Shown piece by piece: positions 1 through 7,060 of a DNA stretch of 13,637 nt (positions are counted from its first letter, which is position 1; every line of letters starts with the position of its first letter). The translations under genes were made by a program, and so were the position numbers. The stretch lies in assembly GCA_001995005.1 (NCBI GenBank), contig MDJN01000014.1, positions 1 to 13,637 of the forward strand. The letters are read 5' to 3'. Origin of the DNA: Candidatus Parepulonipiscium sp. PG-Nun2H_MBin03. Its GTDB lineage: Bacteria > Bacillota > Clostridia > Lachnospirales > Cellulosilyticaceae. Below the pieces are notes generated by a model that saw only the letters and a program-made list of their open reading frames with translations, searched no databases and had not been told where the DNA came from.

Positions 1-261
1 GGTTCAGGTTCTGGCTCAGTCTCTGGTTCAGGTTCAGGTTCTGGTTCTGGCTCTGGTTGAGGTTCTTCTATTTCTGGCTCTGGCTCAGGTTCTGGCTCTG
101 GCTCAGGTTCTGGCTCAGGTTCTGGTTCTGGCTCAGGTTCTGGTTCTGGCTCTGGTTCAGGCTCTGGTTCTGGTTCTGGCTCAGGTTCTGGTTCCGGTTC
201 TGGTTCTGGTTCTGGCTCAGGCTCTGGATCTGGCTCCGGTTCCGGCTCTGGATCTGGATTT
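1..261 (-). repeat. Glu-Pro codon repeat (degenerate 6-bp period)
   Basis: About 87 codons alternate between CCA/CCG/CCT (Pro) and GAA/GAG (Glu), with occasional GAT (Asp), one Ile-Glu-Glu-Pro-Gln break and one Thr. Synonymous variation is high while the Pro-Glu alternation is kept, so the protein repeat is probably under selection. The array continues past the window edge, so its full length is unknown. Confidence 0.9.
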
Positions 262-1349
262 GGTGTAGTAGCAGTTAATATTTTATCTACTGCATTATCA
301 ATGATTTCTTCTAAGGCTTCTGTAAATTTATCTTTATTATTTTCTATGGCCTCATCAATTGCATTTTTAATTATCTCTTGTAAAAAACTACCGATTTTTT
401 CAACAGTAGTTTTTTCTTCCTCTTCTTCACTAAATTTGCTAGGTAATTGTTCATTTATTCTTGTATATACACTATCAATCGTAGCTGGTATTAATTTTTC
501 TATCATCCTTGTTAAATCCATTGTTTCTATTGTATCAGTTTTATCAGTTTTATCAGTATGTATTTTATCGTCTACCTTCTCAACTACGTCTCGCTCAATT
601 TCTTTTGAGTGAGATTCTTTCATAACGTTTGGTGTATGAATTTCAAATGCATTCGAGATGTCCGAAACTACATCTTCTACTTTTTCTGTTATTTCAACCA
701 CTGCATTTTCTACTTTATCTACTATGTCCACAACTACATCTTCTACTTTACCTGTTATTTTTGTAACAGTGTCACCTACTTTTTCAGTAACTTTAGAAAA
801 AACGTCGTCTACATCTTGATTATTTACTTCTACTTTTTCTACAGCTTTTTCTTCTACTTTAGTTTTAACTTCCTTAACGTCATGCACTTCTTGTTTATAA
901 TAAGGTTTATTAACCTCAGGCTTCACTGTTTGTGTTTCTACAATTTTTGGTAGTGCCTTTTGCAGTAAAGGAGACGGCATATATTTATTTCCACTATACC
1001 CCGTTAAAACTATGTCTGTATTTCCAACGCTTACGCCCTCAATCACAATGGCTATACCATCAATCTCATTCGCACTAAATCCTTTTGTGCCTACGTCTTC
1101 TATATTAATTTTAAAGTTAGTTTGTTTATTTCTACTGGGAATATTAATTTCGCCTAATCTAGCTGATTTATTTTTTATCTTACTCATAACGTAACATACA
1201 TAATTTTTTGATGGTGAATCTTTTAAGTTATCAATGTATAATTTAACTCTACCGGGCTTAGTTATTGTTGCATGTCCAGTTAACGAATTATTGTTTTTAG
1301 TATATCCAGTTATGTTTTCTTCAAGATTAATAAAAGTATTCAAATACAT
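1..1349 (-). CDS. Glu-Pro repeat protein with 11-mer amphipathic repeats (partial, 3' end outside window)
   Basis: An open frame starts at ATG 1349-1347 behind a GGAGAG ribosome binding site and runs without a stop to the left edge, giving at least 449 residues. Residues 1-125 look like a soluble, probably beta-rich domain that I do not recognise (for example VKLYIDNL near 35 and YVCYVMSK near 50). Residues 150-185 are rich in Lys, Glu and Val. Residues 190-233 are four tandem 11-residue units of the form KVEDxVxxIxx. Residues 265-272 hold three DKT-type triplets. Residues 280-360 are acidic and helical, and residues 363-449 are almost pure Glu-Pro repeats with a few Asp. There is no signal peptide or N-terminal membrane segment. 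The rigid acidic Pro-Glu tail suggests a spacer or surface/envelope-reaching segment, but without the C-terminus neither anchor nor function can be assigned. The coding strand is supported by the start, the binding site and the long open frame. The Trp-rich plus-strand reading of the same DNA is a shadow. Confidence 0.85.
   Translation of the reverse strand, partial: MYLNTFINLEENITGYTKNNNSLTGHATITKPGRVKLYIDNLKDSPSKNYVCYVMSKIKNKSARLGEINIPSRNKQTNFKINIEDVGTKGFSANEIDGIAIVIEGVSVGNTDIVLTGYSGNKYMPSPLLQKALPKIVETQTVKPEVNKPYYKQEVHDVKEVKTKVEEKAVEKVEVNNQDVDDVFSKVTEKVGDTVTKITGKVEDVVVDIVDKVENAVVEITEKVEDVVSDISNAFEIHTPNVMKESHSKEIERDVVEKVDDKIHTDKTDKTDTIETMDLTRMIEKLIPATIDSVYTRINEQLPSKFSEEEEEKTTVEKIGSFLQEIIKNAIDEAIENNKDKFTEALEEIIDNAVDKILTATTPNPDPEPEPEPDPEPEPEPEPEPEPEPEPEPEPEPEPEPEPEPEPEPEPEPEPEPEPEPEPEPEIEEPQPEPEPEPEPEPETEPEPE
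651..782 (-). repeat. Four tandem 33-bp repeats encoding 11-residue amphipathic units
   Basis: Residues 190-233 of the left-edge protein read as KVGDTVTKITG, KVEDVVVDIVD, KVENAVVEITE and KVEDVVSDISN. The 11-residue period, with Val/Ile on one face and Lys/Glu/Asp on the other, is the pattern of long amphipathic helices such as those of LEA proteins, apolipoproteins and synucleins. The copies differ at the DNA level, so the expansion is not recent. Confidence 0.8.
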
Positions 1350-1379
1350 AAATTCTCTCCTTTATAATATCTTATTCAT

Positions 1380-1408
1380 ATTATACAGTATATGAATGCT
1401 GGTATTTG
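1380..1408 (-). promoter_or_regulatory. Possible promoter of the Glu-Pro repeat gene
   Basis: A perfect TATAAT (minus strand, 1385-1380) lies 30 nt upstream of the start codon. The hexamer 17 nt further upstream (CAAATA) matches the -35 consensus poorly, so sigma factor identity is uncertain. Confidence 0.35.
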
Positions 1409-1411
1409 GGT

Positions 1412-1451
1412 AGAACAAAAAGAGATGTACTGTAACTACATCCCTTTTTTT
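1412..1451 (-). terminator. Intrinsic terminator after rsmA
   Basis: On the minus strand AAAAAGGGATGTA pairs with TACATCTCTTTTT (one G-U pair) around a 7-nt loop, giving a 13-bp stem whose 3' arm ends in a T run. The G-U pair becomes an A-C mismatch on the plus strand, so it works best for minus-strand transcription. The stem starts inside the last codons of rsmA and includes its TAG stop. Confidence 0.8.
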
Positions 1452-2317
1452 AATAATTCTGTTAGATAAGCAAACTCATTAATGCCTAATGTTTCACCCC
1501 TAGCTGTTGCACCAATACCCGAATTATCTAGTATTTCTCGTAACTCTTCCTTTGTTATACTCATAGTTATATTTGAATATAACGTATTTAATAAAGTTTT
1601 CCTCCTCTGAGCAAACGAAGCTTTTATGATGTTAAAAAACAGAGGTTTATCCTCAACATTAACTGGTGGTTCTTTATATAAAGTAAGTTTTATTACAGCC
1701 GACGTTACATTAGGCCTTGGCATAAAACAATTTTGCGGTACATTTGCTACAATTTCGGCTGCACTGTAATATGATACACTTGCTGTAATCGCCCCATATT
1801 CTTTAGAAGCTGGGCACGCCACTATTCTATCAGCAACTTCTTTTTGCACCATCACGGTTATGCTGCTAAGCGGCAATTCATTTTCTAGCAACATCATAAT
1901 TATCGGCGTTGTAATATAGTATGGTAAATTTGCCACTACTTTTACATTTAATCCGCTAGCTTCTTTTTCTATAAGCTCTTGCATATTTATCTTCAAAACA
2001 TCGCTACTAATTAATATAAAGTTATCGTACTTACCAAATTGATCGTTCAAAATAGGAATTAAATCTTTATCTATTTCAATGGCTATGACTTTTTTAGCTT
2101 TTTTTACTAACTCTTCTGTAACACTTCCTATCCCAGGGCCTATTTCTATGACACAATCATCTTCAGTTATATTTGCAGATGCTATAATTTTCGACAGCAC
2201 ATGCGGGTCTATTAAAAAGTTTTGGCCATAGCGCTTTTTCATCATAATTGGATATTTATTTAATACAGCCTTTGTGCCTTTTGGCGTAGCAATTTGTTCC
2301 ACGTTTTCACCTTTCAT
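1436..2317 (-). CDS. rsmA: 16S rRNA (adenine1518-N6/adenine1519-N6)-dimethyltransferase
   Basis: KsgA/RsmA uses S-adenosylmethionine to dimethylate two adjacent adenines in the 3'-terminal helix of 16S rRNA during late 30S assembly. The 293-residue length fits Bacillus KsgA (about 292). Visible motifs are QNFLID (32-37), the SAM-binding glycine loop EIGPGIG (58-64), the acidic ribose-binding EID (81-83), SSD (104-106), catalytic NLPY (130-133) and the late FAQRRKTLLN segment typical of the family. The ATG start has AGAGG about 13 nt upstream. An in-frame GTG at codon 6, preceded by AAAGGTG, is an alternative start. It begins 16 nt after the spoIIR stop and is probably transcribed with it, and its own terminator overlaps the stop codon. 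Confidence 0.96.
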   Translation of the reverse strand: MKGENVEQIATPKGTKAVLNKYPIMMKKRYGQNFLIDPHVLSKIIASANITEDDCVIEIGPGIGSVTEELVKKAKKVIAIEIDKDLIPILNDQFGKYDNFILISSDVLKINMQELIEKEASGLNVKVVANLPYYITTPIIMMLLENELPLSSITVMVQKEVADRIVACPASKEYGAITASVSYYSAAEIVANVPQNCFMPRPNVTSAVIKLTLYKEPPVNVEDKPLFFNIIKASFAQRRKTLLNTLYSNITMSITKEELREILDNSGIGATARGETLGINEFAYLTELLKKGM

Positions 2318-2333
2318 TCTCTAAAATAACCTC

Positions 2334-2927
2334 TTAAAACAACCACTCAACTAATTTAAATCCAATTTTATAGGGTTGTTGGCATATTTCATATTCATCA
2401 ACTTCTTCTTTTGGTACTACTCCTGTCGCAACATCAACGTAGCATAACGGCGGATACATTATGCACCACCAATTTTCTCCTATTGCATCTCCTATTAATA
2501 TCCGACAAGCCTCATATTCTCCTGCTGGAAAAACTACGTCTCCATATCGTCTAGTAGGAAAGTCTGCGTTACTAATTTCAATTTTAACTTCATAATCCAT
2601 ACCCCAGTTTTCTACTACTTCTGTTGCAATATTTTGCATAATGTCCATATTGTCTAGTAAAATCTGCTTGCTTTGCTGTAAATCTTGCGACTGGCTTAAC
2701 AACGGTTCCATATAAGTTAGTACGTTATCTCTTACATTCTCCTTTAGTAATTGGTCGTATGTAATATTACTATTTGCTACTACGTGAAAACGGATTACTT
2801 CCTCTTTTAGTTGGCTGCTAGTCATATATGCAAACAATTTTGTATCAAAAAATAATGTTATTAAAAATAATGTACCTAATACTAATCCTAGTGTTATTGT
2901 TGATATAATATTATCTATATTTTTCAT
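2334..2927 (-). CDS. spoIIR: Stage II sporulation protein R
   Basis: SpoIIR is the signal made in the forespore that is exported toward the mother cell and triggers SpoIIGA-dependent cleavage of pro-sigma-E. The 197-residue protein has one N-terminal hydrophobic segment (about residues 10-35), which fits a signal or membrane anchor. Family hallmarks follow: RFHVVANSN (about 46-54), VRDNVL (about 65-70), FPTRRYGDVVFPAGEYEACR in the middle, and WWCIMYPPLC near residue 155. The start has AGAGGG nearby upstream. The upstream DNA carries a sigma-F-like promoter (2961-2990), matching the known forespore control of this gene in Bacillus. Its presence shows that the organism belongs to a spore-forming lineage. 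Confidence 0.95.
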   Translation of the reverse strand: MKNIDNIISTITLGLVLGTLFLITLFFDTKLFAYMTSSQLKEEVIRFHVVANSNITYDQLLKENVRDNVLTYMEPLLSQSQDLQQSKQILLDNMDIMQNIATEVVENWGMDYEVKIEISNADFPTRRYGDVVFPAGEYEACRILIGDAIGENWWCIMYPPLCYVDVATGVVPKEEVDEYEICQQPYKIGFKLVEWLF

Positions 2928-2960
2928 GGCTATCCCTCTCTTAATCTATGTATTATATTA

Positions 2961-2990
2961 GAGTTTTGCCATGGTTTAGAAATTCTATAC
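2961..2990 (-). promoter_or_regulatory. Sigma-F-type promoter upstream of spoIIR
   Basis: On the minus strand GTATA (2990-2986) is followed after 15 nt by GGCAAAACTC (2970-2961). The sigma-F consensus in Bacillus is about GYATA, 14-16 nt, GGNNANAHTR, so only the last base differs. A TATAAT at 2957-2952 with a weak -35 (TCTAAA) could serve sigma-A instead. Assignment rests on pattern match plus the known sigma-F control of spoIIR. Confidence 0.6.
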
Positions 2991-2992
2991 AT

Positions 2993-3025
2993 AAAAATAT
3001 TACTAGAAAATCTAGTAATATTTTT
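2993..3025 (-). terminator. Bidirectional-type terminator after csrA
   Basis: A perfect 15-bp inverted repeat (AAAAATATTACTAGA and its complement) encloses a 3-nt loop and ends in a T run on both strands. It overlaps the csrA TAA stop and separates the mutS-like/fliW/csrA unit from spoIIR. Confidence 0.85.
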
Positions 3026-3251
3026 ATATGTCGCCTAATAATTCTTTTAATGGATTAATATTATTATCTGATTTTACAGATAATTTATTGCTCAGTTGTA
3101 TTTCTTCGTACACTTCTTTCCTTAATATTTTAATTTCTCTTGGAGCTTTAAATCCTAGTTTTACTTTTCCATCTTTAATAGACAATATCTCAATATTTAT
3201 ATCATCATTAATTATTATAGCTTCATTTACTTTTCTAGTAAGACTTAACAT
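3024..3251 (-). CDS. csrA: Carbon storage regulator / translational regulator CsrA
   Basis: CsrA is a small dimeric RNA-binding protein that blocks ribosome binding sites carrying GGA motifs. In Gram-positive bacteria its main known target is flagellin (hag) mRNA. The 75-residue protein has the conserved N-terminus MLSLTRKVNEAIII, the core KVKLGFKAPREI and LRKEVYEEI with the RNA-contacting arginine at residue 44. The last 20 residues form the usual variable tail. Its ATG lies inside the end of fliW (7-nt overlap), so the two are translationally coupled and made together, as expected for a regulator and its protein antagonist. Confidence 0.97.
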   Translation of the reverse strand: MLSLTRKVNEAIIINDDINIEILSIKDGKVKLGFKAPREIKILRKEVYEEIQLSNKLSVKSDNNINPLKELLGDI

Positions 3252-3649
3252 TGATCTGCCCCCTTAATCATTCTACTTAAACTTTCTTTTACTCCATATC
3301 GAGTGCCTTCTAATATGGCCTGTACCCCCATACGCCTTTCCACATGTATCAGCAACGGAGCTTGCAAATTAACAGTTATCTCATCCATAGTTTTAGCAAG
3401 CTTCACTATTAGGTATAAAGAAAATTCTTCGTCCGCCCCTCCTCCTAAGTCTGTAAAATAGCTTTCTGATATAGTAGGCGAATACTCTTCTTTAAAAATG
3501 TGCGGTGAAATTATTACAAATTCTATGCTTGGCTCCTCTTTTACACTCAAATAATATAAGCCACTTGACTCATCTTCTAAAATTAAATATTCCGTGTACT
3601 CCTCAAATCCTAATATTCCCTTACTAAAGATTATAGCGTTATTATCCAT
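3245..3649 (-). CDS. fliW: Flagellar assembly factor FliW (CsrA antagonist)
   Basis: FliW binds flagellin or CsrA in a partner switch: when flagellin is exported, FliW sequesters CsrA and relieves repression of flagellin translation. At 134 residues it has the family's normal length. Recognisable parts are FSKGILGFEEYTEYLIL (about 8-24), a central PSIEFVIISPHIF segment with an acidic region after it, TVNLQAPLLIH (about 92-102) and the final arginine-rich region. Its ribosome binding site (AGGAGG) is inside the last codons of the mutS-like gene, whose TGA is one base before this ATG, so translation is coupled. It overlaps csrA downstream. No flagellin or hook genes lie in this window. Confidence 0.95.
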   Translation of the reverse strand: MDNNAIIFSKGILGFEEYTEYLILEDESSGLYYLSVKEEPSIEFVIISPHIFKEEYSPTISESYFTDLGGGADEEFSLYLIVKLAKTMDEITVNLQAPLLIHVERRMGVQAILEGTRYGVKESLSRMIKGADQC

Positions 3650-3650
3650 T

Positions 3651-5381
3651 TCATTCCTCCTGCGTTTCCTCTTCTATTTCTAGTCCTATCATTTTAAGCA
3701 AATATTTTGCATTAGTCTTAGTAGTCATTCCTATTTTCAATTTGTAATCAAAATACATGGTTTCATTGTCAAAGTAATCTGTAAAATGATAATTATTAAT
3801 TCCGTTAATCTCTTCTAAAGTGCACATCTCTAAATCATGAGTGGTAATCAGCCCCATAGCCCCTGCTCGTTTTAAAGCTATTATAATACTTTTTGCTCCG
3901 CTTATCCTATCTTTTGAATTGGTACCTCTAAATATTTCATCTATTAAAAATAAAAGTTTACTAGATTGTGCTTCTAATATTAGTTTCATCCTTTTTATTT
4001 CTGCATGGAAAGTGGATGTGCCTAAATTATCCACTGTACGCATCGAAGTATAAATATCAAATTTAAAGCACGTAAACGATTTCGCACAAACTACGCCGCC
4101 AGCATAGGCTAATACTAAATTTATCCCTATTGTGCGTAAAAATGTAGTTTTACCAGACATATTTGAGCCTGTAATTATAAGTATTTCATCTTTCATTCTG
4201 AAGCTGTTGCCTATTCTTTTATCAGGACTAATTAATGGGTGAGCTAAATTTTTTACTTCAATTACTTTCCTATCATCTATTACCGGAAAAGTTGCATCAT
4301 CTACTATAGATACAGTTGCAAGACTCATAAGAGCTTCTATTTCTGCTAACCAACTAATAGCCTCGCTAATTTTTATGGCATAGTCTTGTTGCCATTTTTT
4401 ACATACTTTCAGCACCCAAAAGTCCCACATCAAAACTCCATTTAAAGGTATTGTTAAAATCGGTTGGTATGTTATATTTGCAAATGCCGCAATGCGGTCT
4501 AACTTTTTTAGAGCTGTTATTATACCAAATTGTGAATTTAAAATTTCGGATGTTTTTTCTATTAAATATGGAGCTTTAAAATTATATTCCGATATTAATT
4601 TTATTGCCTTTAAATAAGGTTCAATCTGATAACTTGCATGTCTTAACACTGATAATTTATGAGAGATATATGGTAATTTATACATTAAAACTGATAGATT
4701 TAATATAACTAAGCATATGGCAATAATTTTCAAAAAATTGTTACCAAACATAAGTAGAATTATAAATATTGGAGATGTTTTGCATAAAATATCCACCAAT
4801 CCCGTAATTTCTATTGTTTCTTTTGAGAGATTGCTCCAACTAGATGGGTCGTTTTTCACTTCCTCATTACTTCTTAAAATAGTTTGCAGATTTATTATAA
4901 AGTCCACATCTTTTGACAATTCACTAACTGCTTGTTGCCTTGCTAATATGTCGTCTAAATTATTTTTATTAAGTAAAAATTGTCCTAGTTTTTGTCTGCC
5001 AAAAAAAGTGTTGCACACACTTATTTTTTTAAATAACGACACCGAGCCTATTATATCTAAGTCATATGCATATGCATGATTTACATTTGCTAAATCATCT
5101 CCTCTATCCTTAAAATTCTGCCATTCATCTGTAGTTCTGTGTATATATTCTAGATTTATTTGTTGCTTTAATTTTAAAGTGGCAATATCTTTTTTTAGTT
5201 GATTATGCTTAATTACTTGTATAATAAAAATGCCTGCTGGTAATATTGTCCATAAAGTAGATTTATAAATACCGAATATAATGATAAGAGCTACTACCAA
5301 GCGATAAGTTGTAAATTTATTACTAGTATTTTCTAGCAGAGTTTGTTCTTGTTTTAGGTTAGATATATTATTATTAAACAT
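3651..5381 (-). CDS. Membrane-associated MutS-like ATPase (MutS domain V)
   Basis: This 576-residue protein has only the core and ATPase parts of MutS and lacks the N-terminal mismatch-recognition domain. Two hydrophobic segments lie near residues 27-39 and 42-57 and a longer hydrophobic stretch at about 203-235, suggesting membrane association. The C-terminal ATPase is intact: Walker A GSNMSGKT (405-412), a signature region around TVDNLGTSTFHAEIKR, Walker B LLFLIDE (476-482) and ITTHD near 513-517. Proteins of this layout occur in Clostridia and Bacteroidetes and are usually named MutS family protein, with no role in classical mismatch repair shown that I know of. It is the first gene of a three-gene unit with fliW and csrA. 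The ribosome binding site is weak (AAAGG). Confidence 0.85.
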   Translation of the reverse strand: MFNNNISNLKQEQTLLENTSNKFTTYRLVVALIIIFGIYKSTLWTILPAGIFIIQVIKHNQLKKDIATLKLKQQINLEYIHRTTDEWQNFKDRGDDLANVNHAYAYDLDIIGSVSLFKKISVCNTFFGRQKLGQFLLNKNNLDDILARQQAVSELSKDVDFIINLQTILRSNEEVKNDPSSWSNLSKETIEITGLVDILCKTSPIFIILLMFGNNFLKIIAICLVILNLSVLMYKLPYISHKLSVLRHASYQIEPYLKAIKLISEYNFKAPYLIEKTSEILNSQFGIITALKKLDRIAAFANITYQPILTIPLNGVLMWDFWVLKVCKKWQQDYAIKISEAISWLAEIEALMSLATVSIVDDATFPVIDDRKVIEVKNLAHPLISPDKRIGNSFRMKDEILIITGSNMSGKTTFLRTIGINLVLAYAGGVVCAKSFTCFKFDIYTSMRTVDNLGTSTFHAEIKRMKLILEAQSSKLLFLIDEIFRGTNSKDRISGAKSIIIALKRAGAMGLITTHDLEMCTLEEINGINNYHFTDYFDNETMYFDYKLKIGMTTKTNAKYLLKMIGLEIEEETQEE

Positions 5382-5410
5382 TTATATTTGCCTTTACAAT
5401 TTTTAGTAAC

Positions 5411-5439
5411 ATTATACGCTAAAAATACTAATAAGTAAA
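5411..5439 (-). promoter_or_regulatory. Sigma-A-type promoter of the mutS-like/fliW/csrA unit
   Basis: On the minus strand TTTACT (5439-5434), a 17-nt spacer and a perfect TATAAT (5416-5411) lie about 30 nt upstream of the start codon. Four of six -35 positions match the consensus. Confidence 0.6.
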
Positions 5440-5444
5440 GGCAT

Positions 5445-5484
5445 AAAAAAAGTCATAGGATTTAACCTTCCTATGACTTTTTTC
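5445..5484 (-). terminator. Terminator after the ferredoxin gene
   Basis: A perfect 15-bp stem (core AGTCATAGGA and complement) with an 8-nt loop is flanked by A and T runs, so it can terminate on either strand. Here it closes the minus-strand ferredoxin transcript just before the next promoter. Confidence 0.85.
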
Positions 5485-5519
5485 TTTTTATTTTCTCGTT
5501 AACAAATATTCTTTAACAA

Positions 5520-5690
5520 TTATTCTGGTTTTGCAGCGTCCACTGGACATACGCTAGCACATGCTCCACAGTCAATGCAACTGTTTGCATCAATATCATA
5601 TTTTGAATCCCCATCTGAAATACATCCTACTGGACATTCTCCAGCACAAGCTCCACAGCTGATACAAGTATCCTCAATTTTATATGCCAT
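5520..5690 (-). CDS. 2[4Fe-4S] ferredoxin
   Basis: This is a small cytoplasmic electron carrier of 56 residues, the standard length of clostridial ferredoxins. It starts MAYKIEDTCISCGACAGECP and has two CxxCxxCxxxCP cluster motifs, with the second in CIDCGACASVCP near the C-terminus. Each motif supplies three cysteines to one cluster and the fourth to the other. The start has a strong AAGGAGG site. It is flanked by its own promoter and terminator, so it is likely a highly expressed single-gene transcript. It suggests anaerobic, ferredoxin-dependent metabolism but does not identify the partner enzymes. Confidence 0.96.
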   Translation of the reverse strand: MAYKIEDTCISCGACAGECPVGCISDGDSKYDIDANSCIDCGACASVCPVDAAKPE

Positions 5691-5737
5691 TTTTATTTCC
5701 TCCTTAAATAAATGTTAAGATTATTAAATCTAAACGT

Positions 5738-5767
5738 AGTATACAACGAGCATGCCGAGTTAGTCAA
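5738..5767 (-). promoter_or_regulatory. Sigma-A-type promoter of the ferredoxin gene
   Basis: TTGACT (minus, 5767-5762), an 18-nt spacer and TATACT (5743-5738) match the vegetative consensus at 5/6 and 5/6. The promoter begins only 9 bp after the topB stop codon. Confidence 0.7.
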
Positions 5768-5775
5768 TTATAATA

Positions 5776-6979
5776 TTAAGGTTTTTCAAATTTCCATTCT
5801 ATTTGGTTATTTTGGATACCTTTTATACTGACTATAGCATCAAATTTGGTATTATTAACCGTTTTAAAGCCTTTTATTAAAATTTTTCCTTTTTTTAACA
5901 TTCCTTTAACAGCTGTCTTTGTTACCTTTTTATTATATTTTTTAAAAATTTCCTCATCTTTCCATATAACAAATCCACACCCACTTTTATATCCCAAACA
6001 CCCGAAGCCCCTCTCCCCTTCCACTATATCATTTTGGCATAACGGACATTTTCCAACCACTTCATGTTTAACTTCTTTTTTTGTTGCACTCTGCTTATCT
6101 GCAATTTCTATATTACTTGTTATTTTAATAGGCGTAGCACTTTTAATCTGTTCCACAGACCTAATGACAAACTGCTTAATATGTTCCAAAAATTCATCTT
6201 TAGTAATTATTCCTTTTTCTATATCAGAAAGAGTTTTTTCTAATTTTCCTGTATATTCAAGATCCATTAATTCTTTTACCGGCAAAGCTTCTATTATTGC
6301 ACGACCCTTTTCAGTGCAATGAATATTTTTTTTATTCATTGCAGCATAATTAGTAGTACACAGTTTTTTTATCGTCTCTGCTCTGGTTGCTGGGGTTCCT
6401 ATGCTAAATCCACTTAATATCTGATTCATCATTTGGATATCATCATGGTTATCATTTTTAAACTGTCGTCCGCATGTCTCCATTGCACGCAACAAAGTTT
6501 TTTCAGTATGTGGCTTGGGTGCTTTTGTCATATTATGTGTTAGTTCACTATTTTCTACTATACCAGCCTCTCCTACTTTAACATCTGGTAGTATAACTTC
6601 TTTAGTTTTATCTTGCTCTACTTTTTTAAAGCCTAGCACCTTTTGCACCTTACCTTTAGAAACAAAGTTTCCTGCCACATCCACCACTTTTGTTATAATT
6701 ACTGTTTCTTCATGCTCTGCTATGGGCATAAATTGCATAATAAACCTGTTAACTATAGAATTATATACAACCTGTTCGTCTGCAGATAAGTTTTTTGGCA
6801 ATTTATAAGTAGGGATTATAGCACTATGACTTTCAACTTTTTTACTATTAAATACTCTAGGCGACTTAGTAAATATTATCTCTTGCTCATATTCTCGTCC
6901 TTTCTTGACTATATCCAAAACTTGTCTTGCCTTATCTACTAAAGTATTATCTAATACGCTACTTGCCGTTCTAGGATAA
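5776..6979 (-). CDS. topB: DNA topoisomerase III, exon 2 (catalytic tyrosine to C-terminus)
   Basis: This is the C-terminal 400 residues of topoisomerase III, the type IA enzyme that cuts and passes single DNA strands. It begins with the last base of the Thr codon, then YPRTAS: Tyr is the catalytic nucleophile (residue 325 of the joined protein). SIGTPATRAETIKKL, found in all type IA enzymes, follows, as does the EKGRAIIEALP region. A C4 zinc finger lies near the C-terminus (Cys 635, 638, 651, 658 in joined numbering). The fragment has no start codon or ribosome binding site of its own. A GTG at 7113 would extend the frame into the inserted element, but those 45 residues are not topoisomerase-like. 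The two exons are in phase when 6980-8951 is removed, giving 724 residues, close to Bacillus TopB (about 727). Confidence 0.9.
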
Positions 6980-7060
6980 CTGAACCTCCCACAGCTAAAG
7001 CAGTGGGGTTCTAAAAAGTTATTAAAAACTTTAAAGAAGTTTGATGACCTAAGCCACCCT
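6980..7060 (-). ncRNA. Putative omega-RNA scaffold 3' end / right-end hairpin
   Basis: TnpB nucleases use an RNA whose scaffold is the transposon right end and whose guide is the adjacent flank. Here the right end folds into an imperfect hairpin at 6982-7011 (GAACCCCAC with GTGGGAGGTTC around a TGCTTTAGCT loop). The following flank, starting TTATCCTAG, is topB exon 2. The same junction is the 3' splice site of the intron. The 5' extent of the RNA, probably within the end of tnpB, cannot be read from sequence alone. Confidence 0.55.
6982..7011 (-). repeat. Right-end imperfect palindrome of the IS element
   Basis: On the minus strand CCCCACTGCTTTAGCTGTGGG, here cited by its arms CCCAC and GTGGG, is extended by an outer GAACC/GGTTC pairing. 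It lies 2 nt from the right boundary. Its first arm and loop match the left-end hairpin, as expected for ends recognised by a Y1 transposase. Confidence 0.8.

Noticed and set aside
1..261. Short-period repeat resembling a CRISPR array or intergenic satellite
   Set aside because: The 6-bp period has no spacers and is read through by a long coding frame with codon-level variation.
57..278. Plus-strand frame rich in Trp, Phe, Leu and Arg
   Set aside because: It is the complement of the Glu-Pro repeat codons; the minus strand has a start, a binding site and a 449-codon frame.
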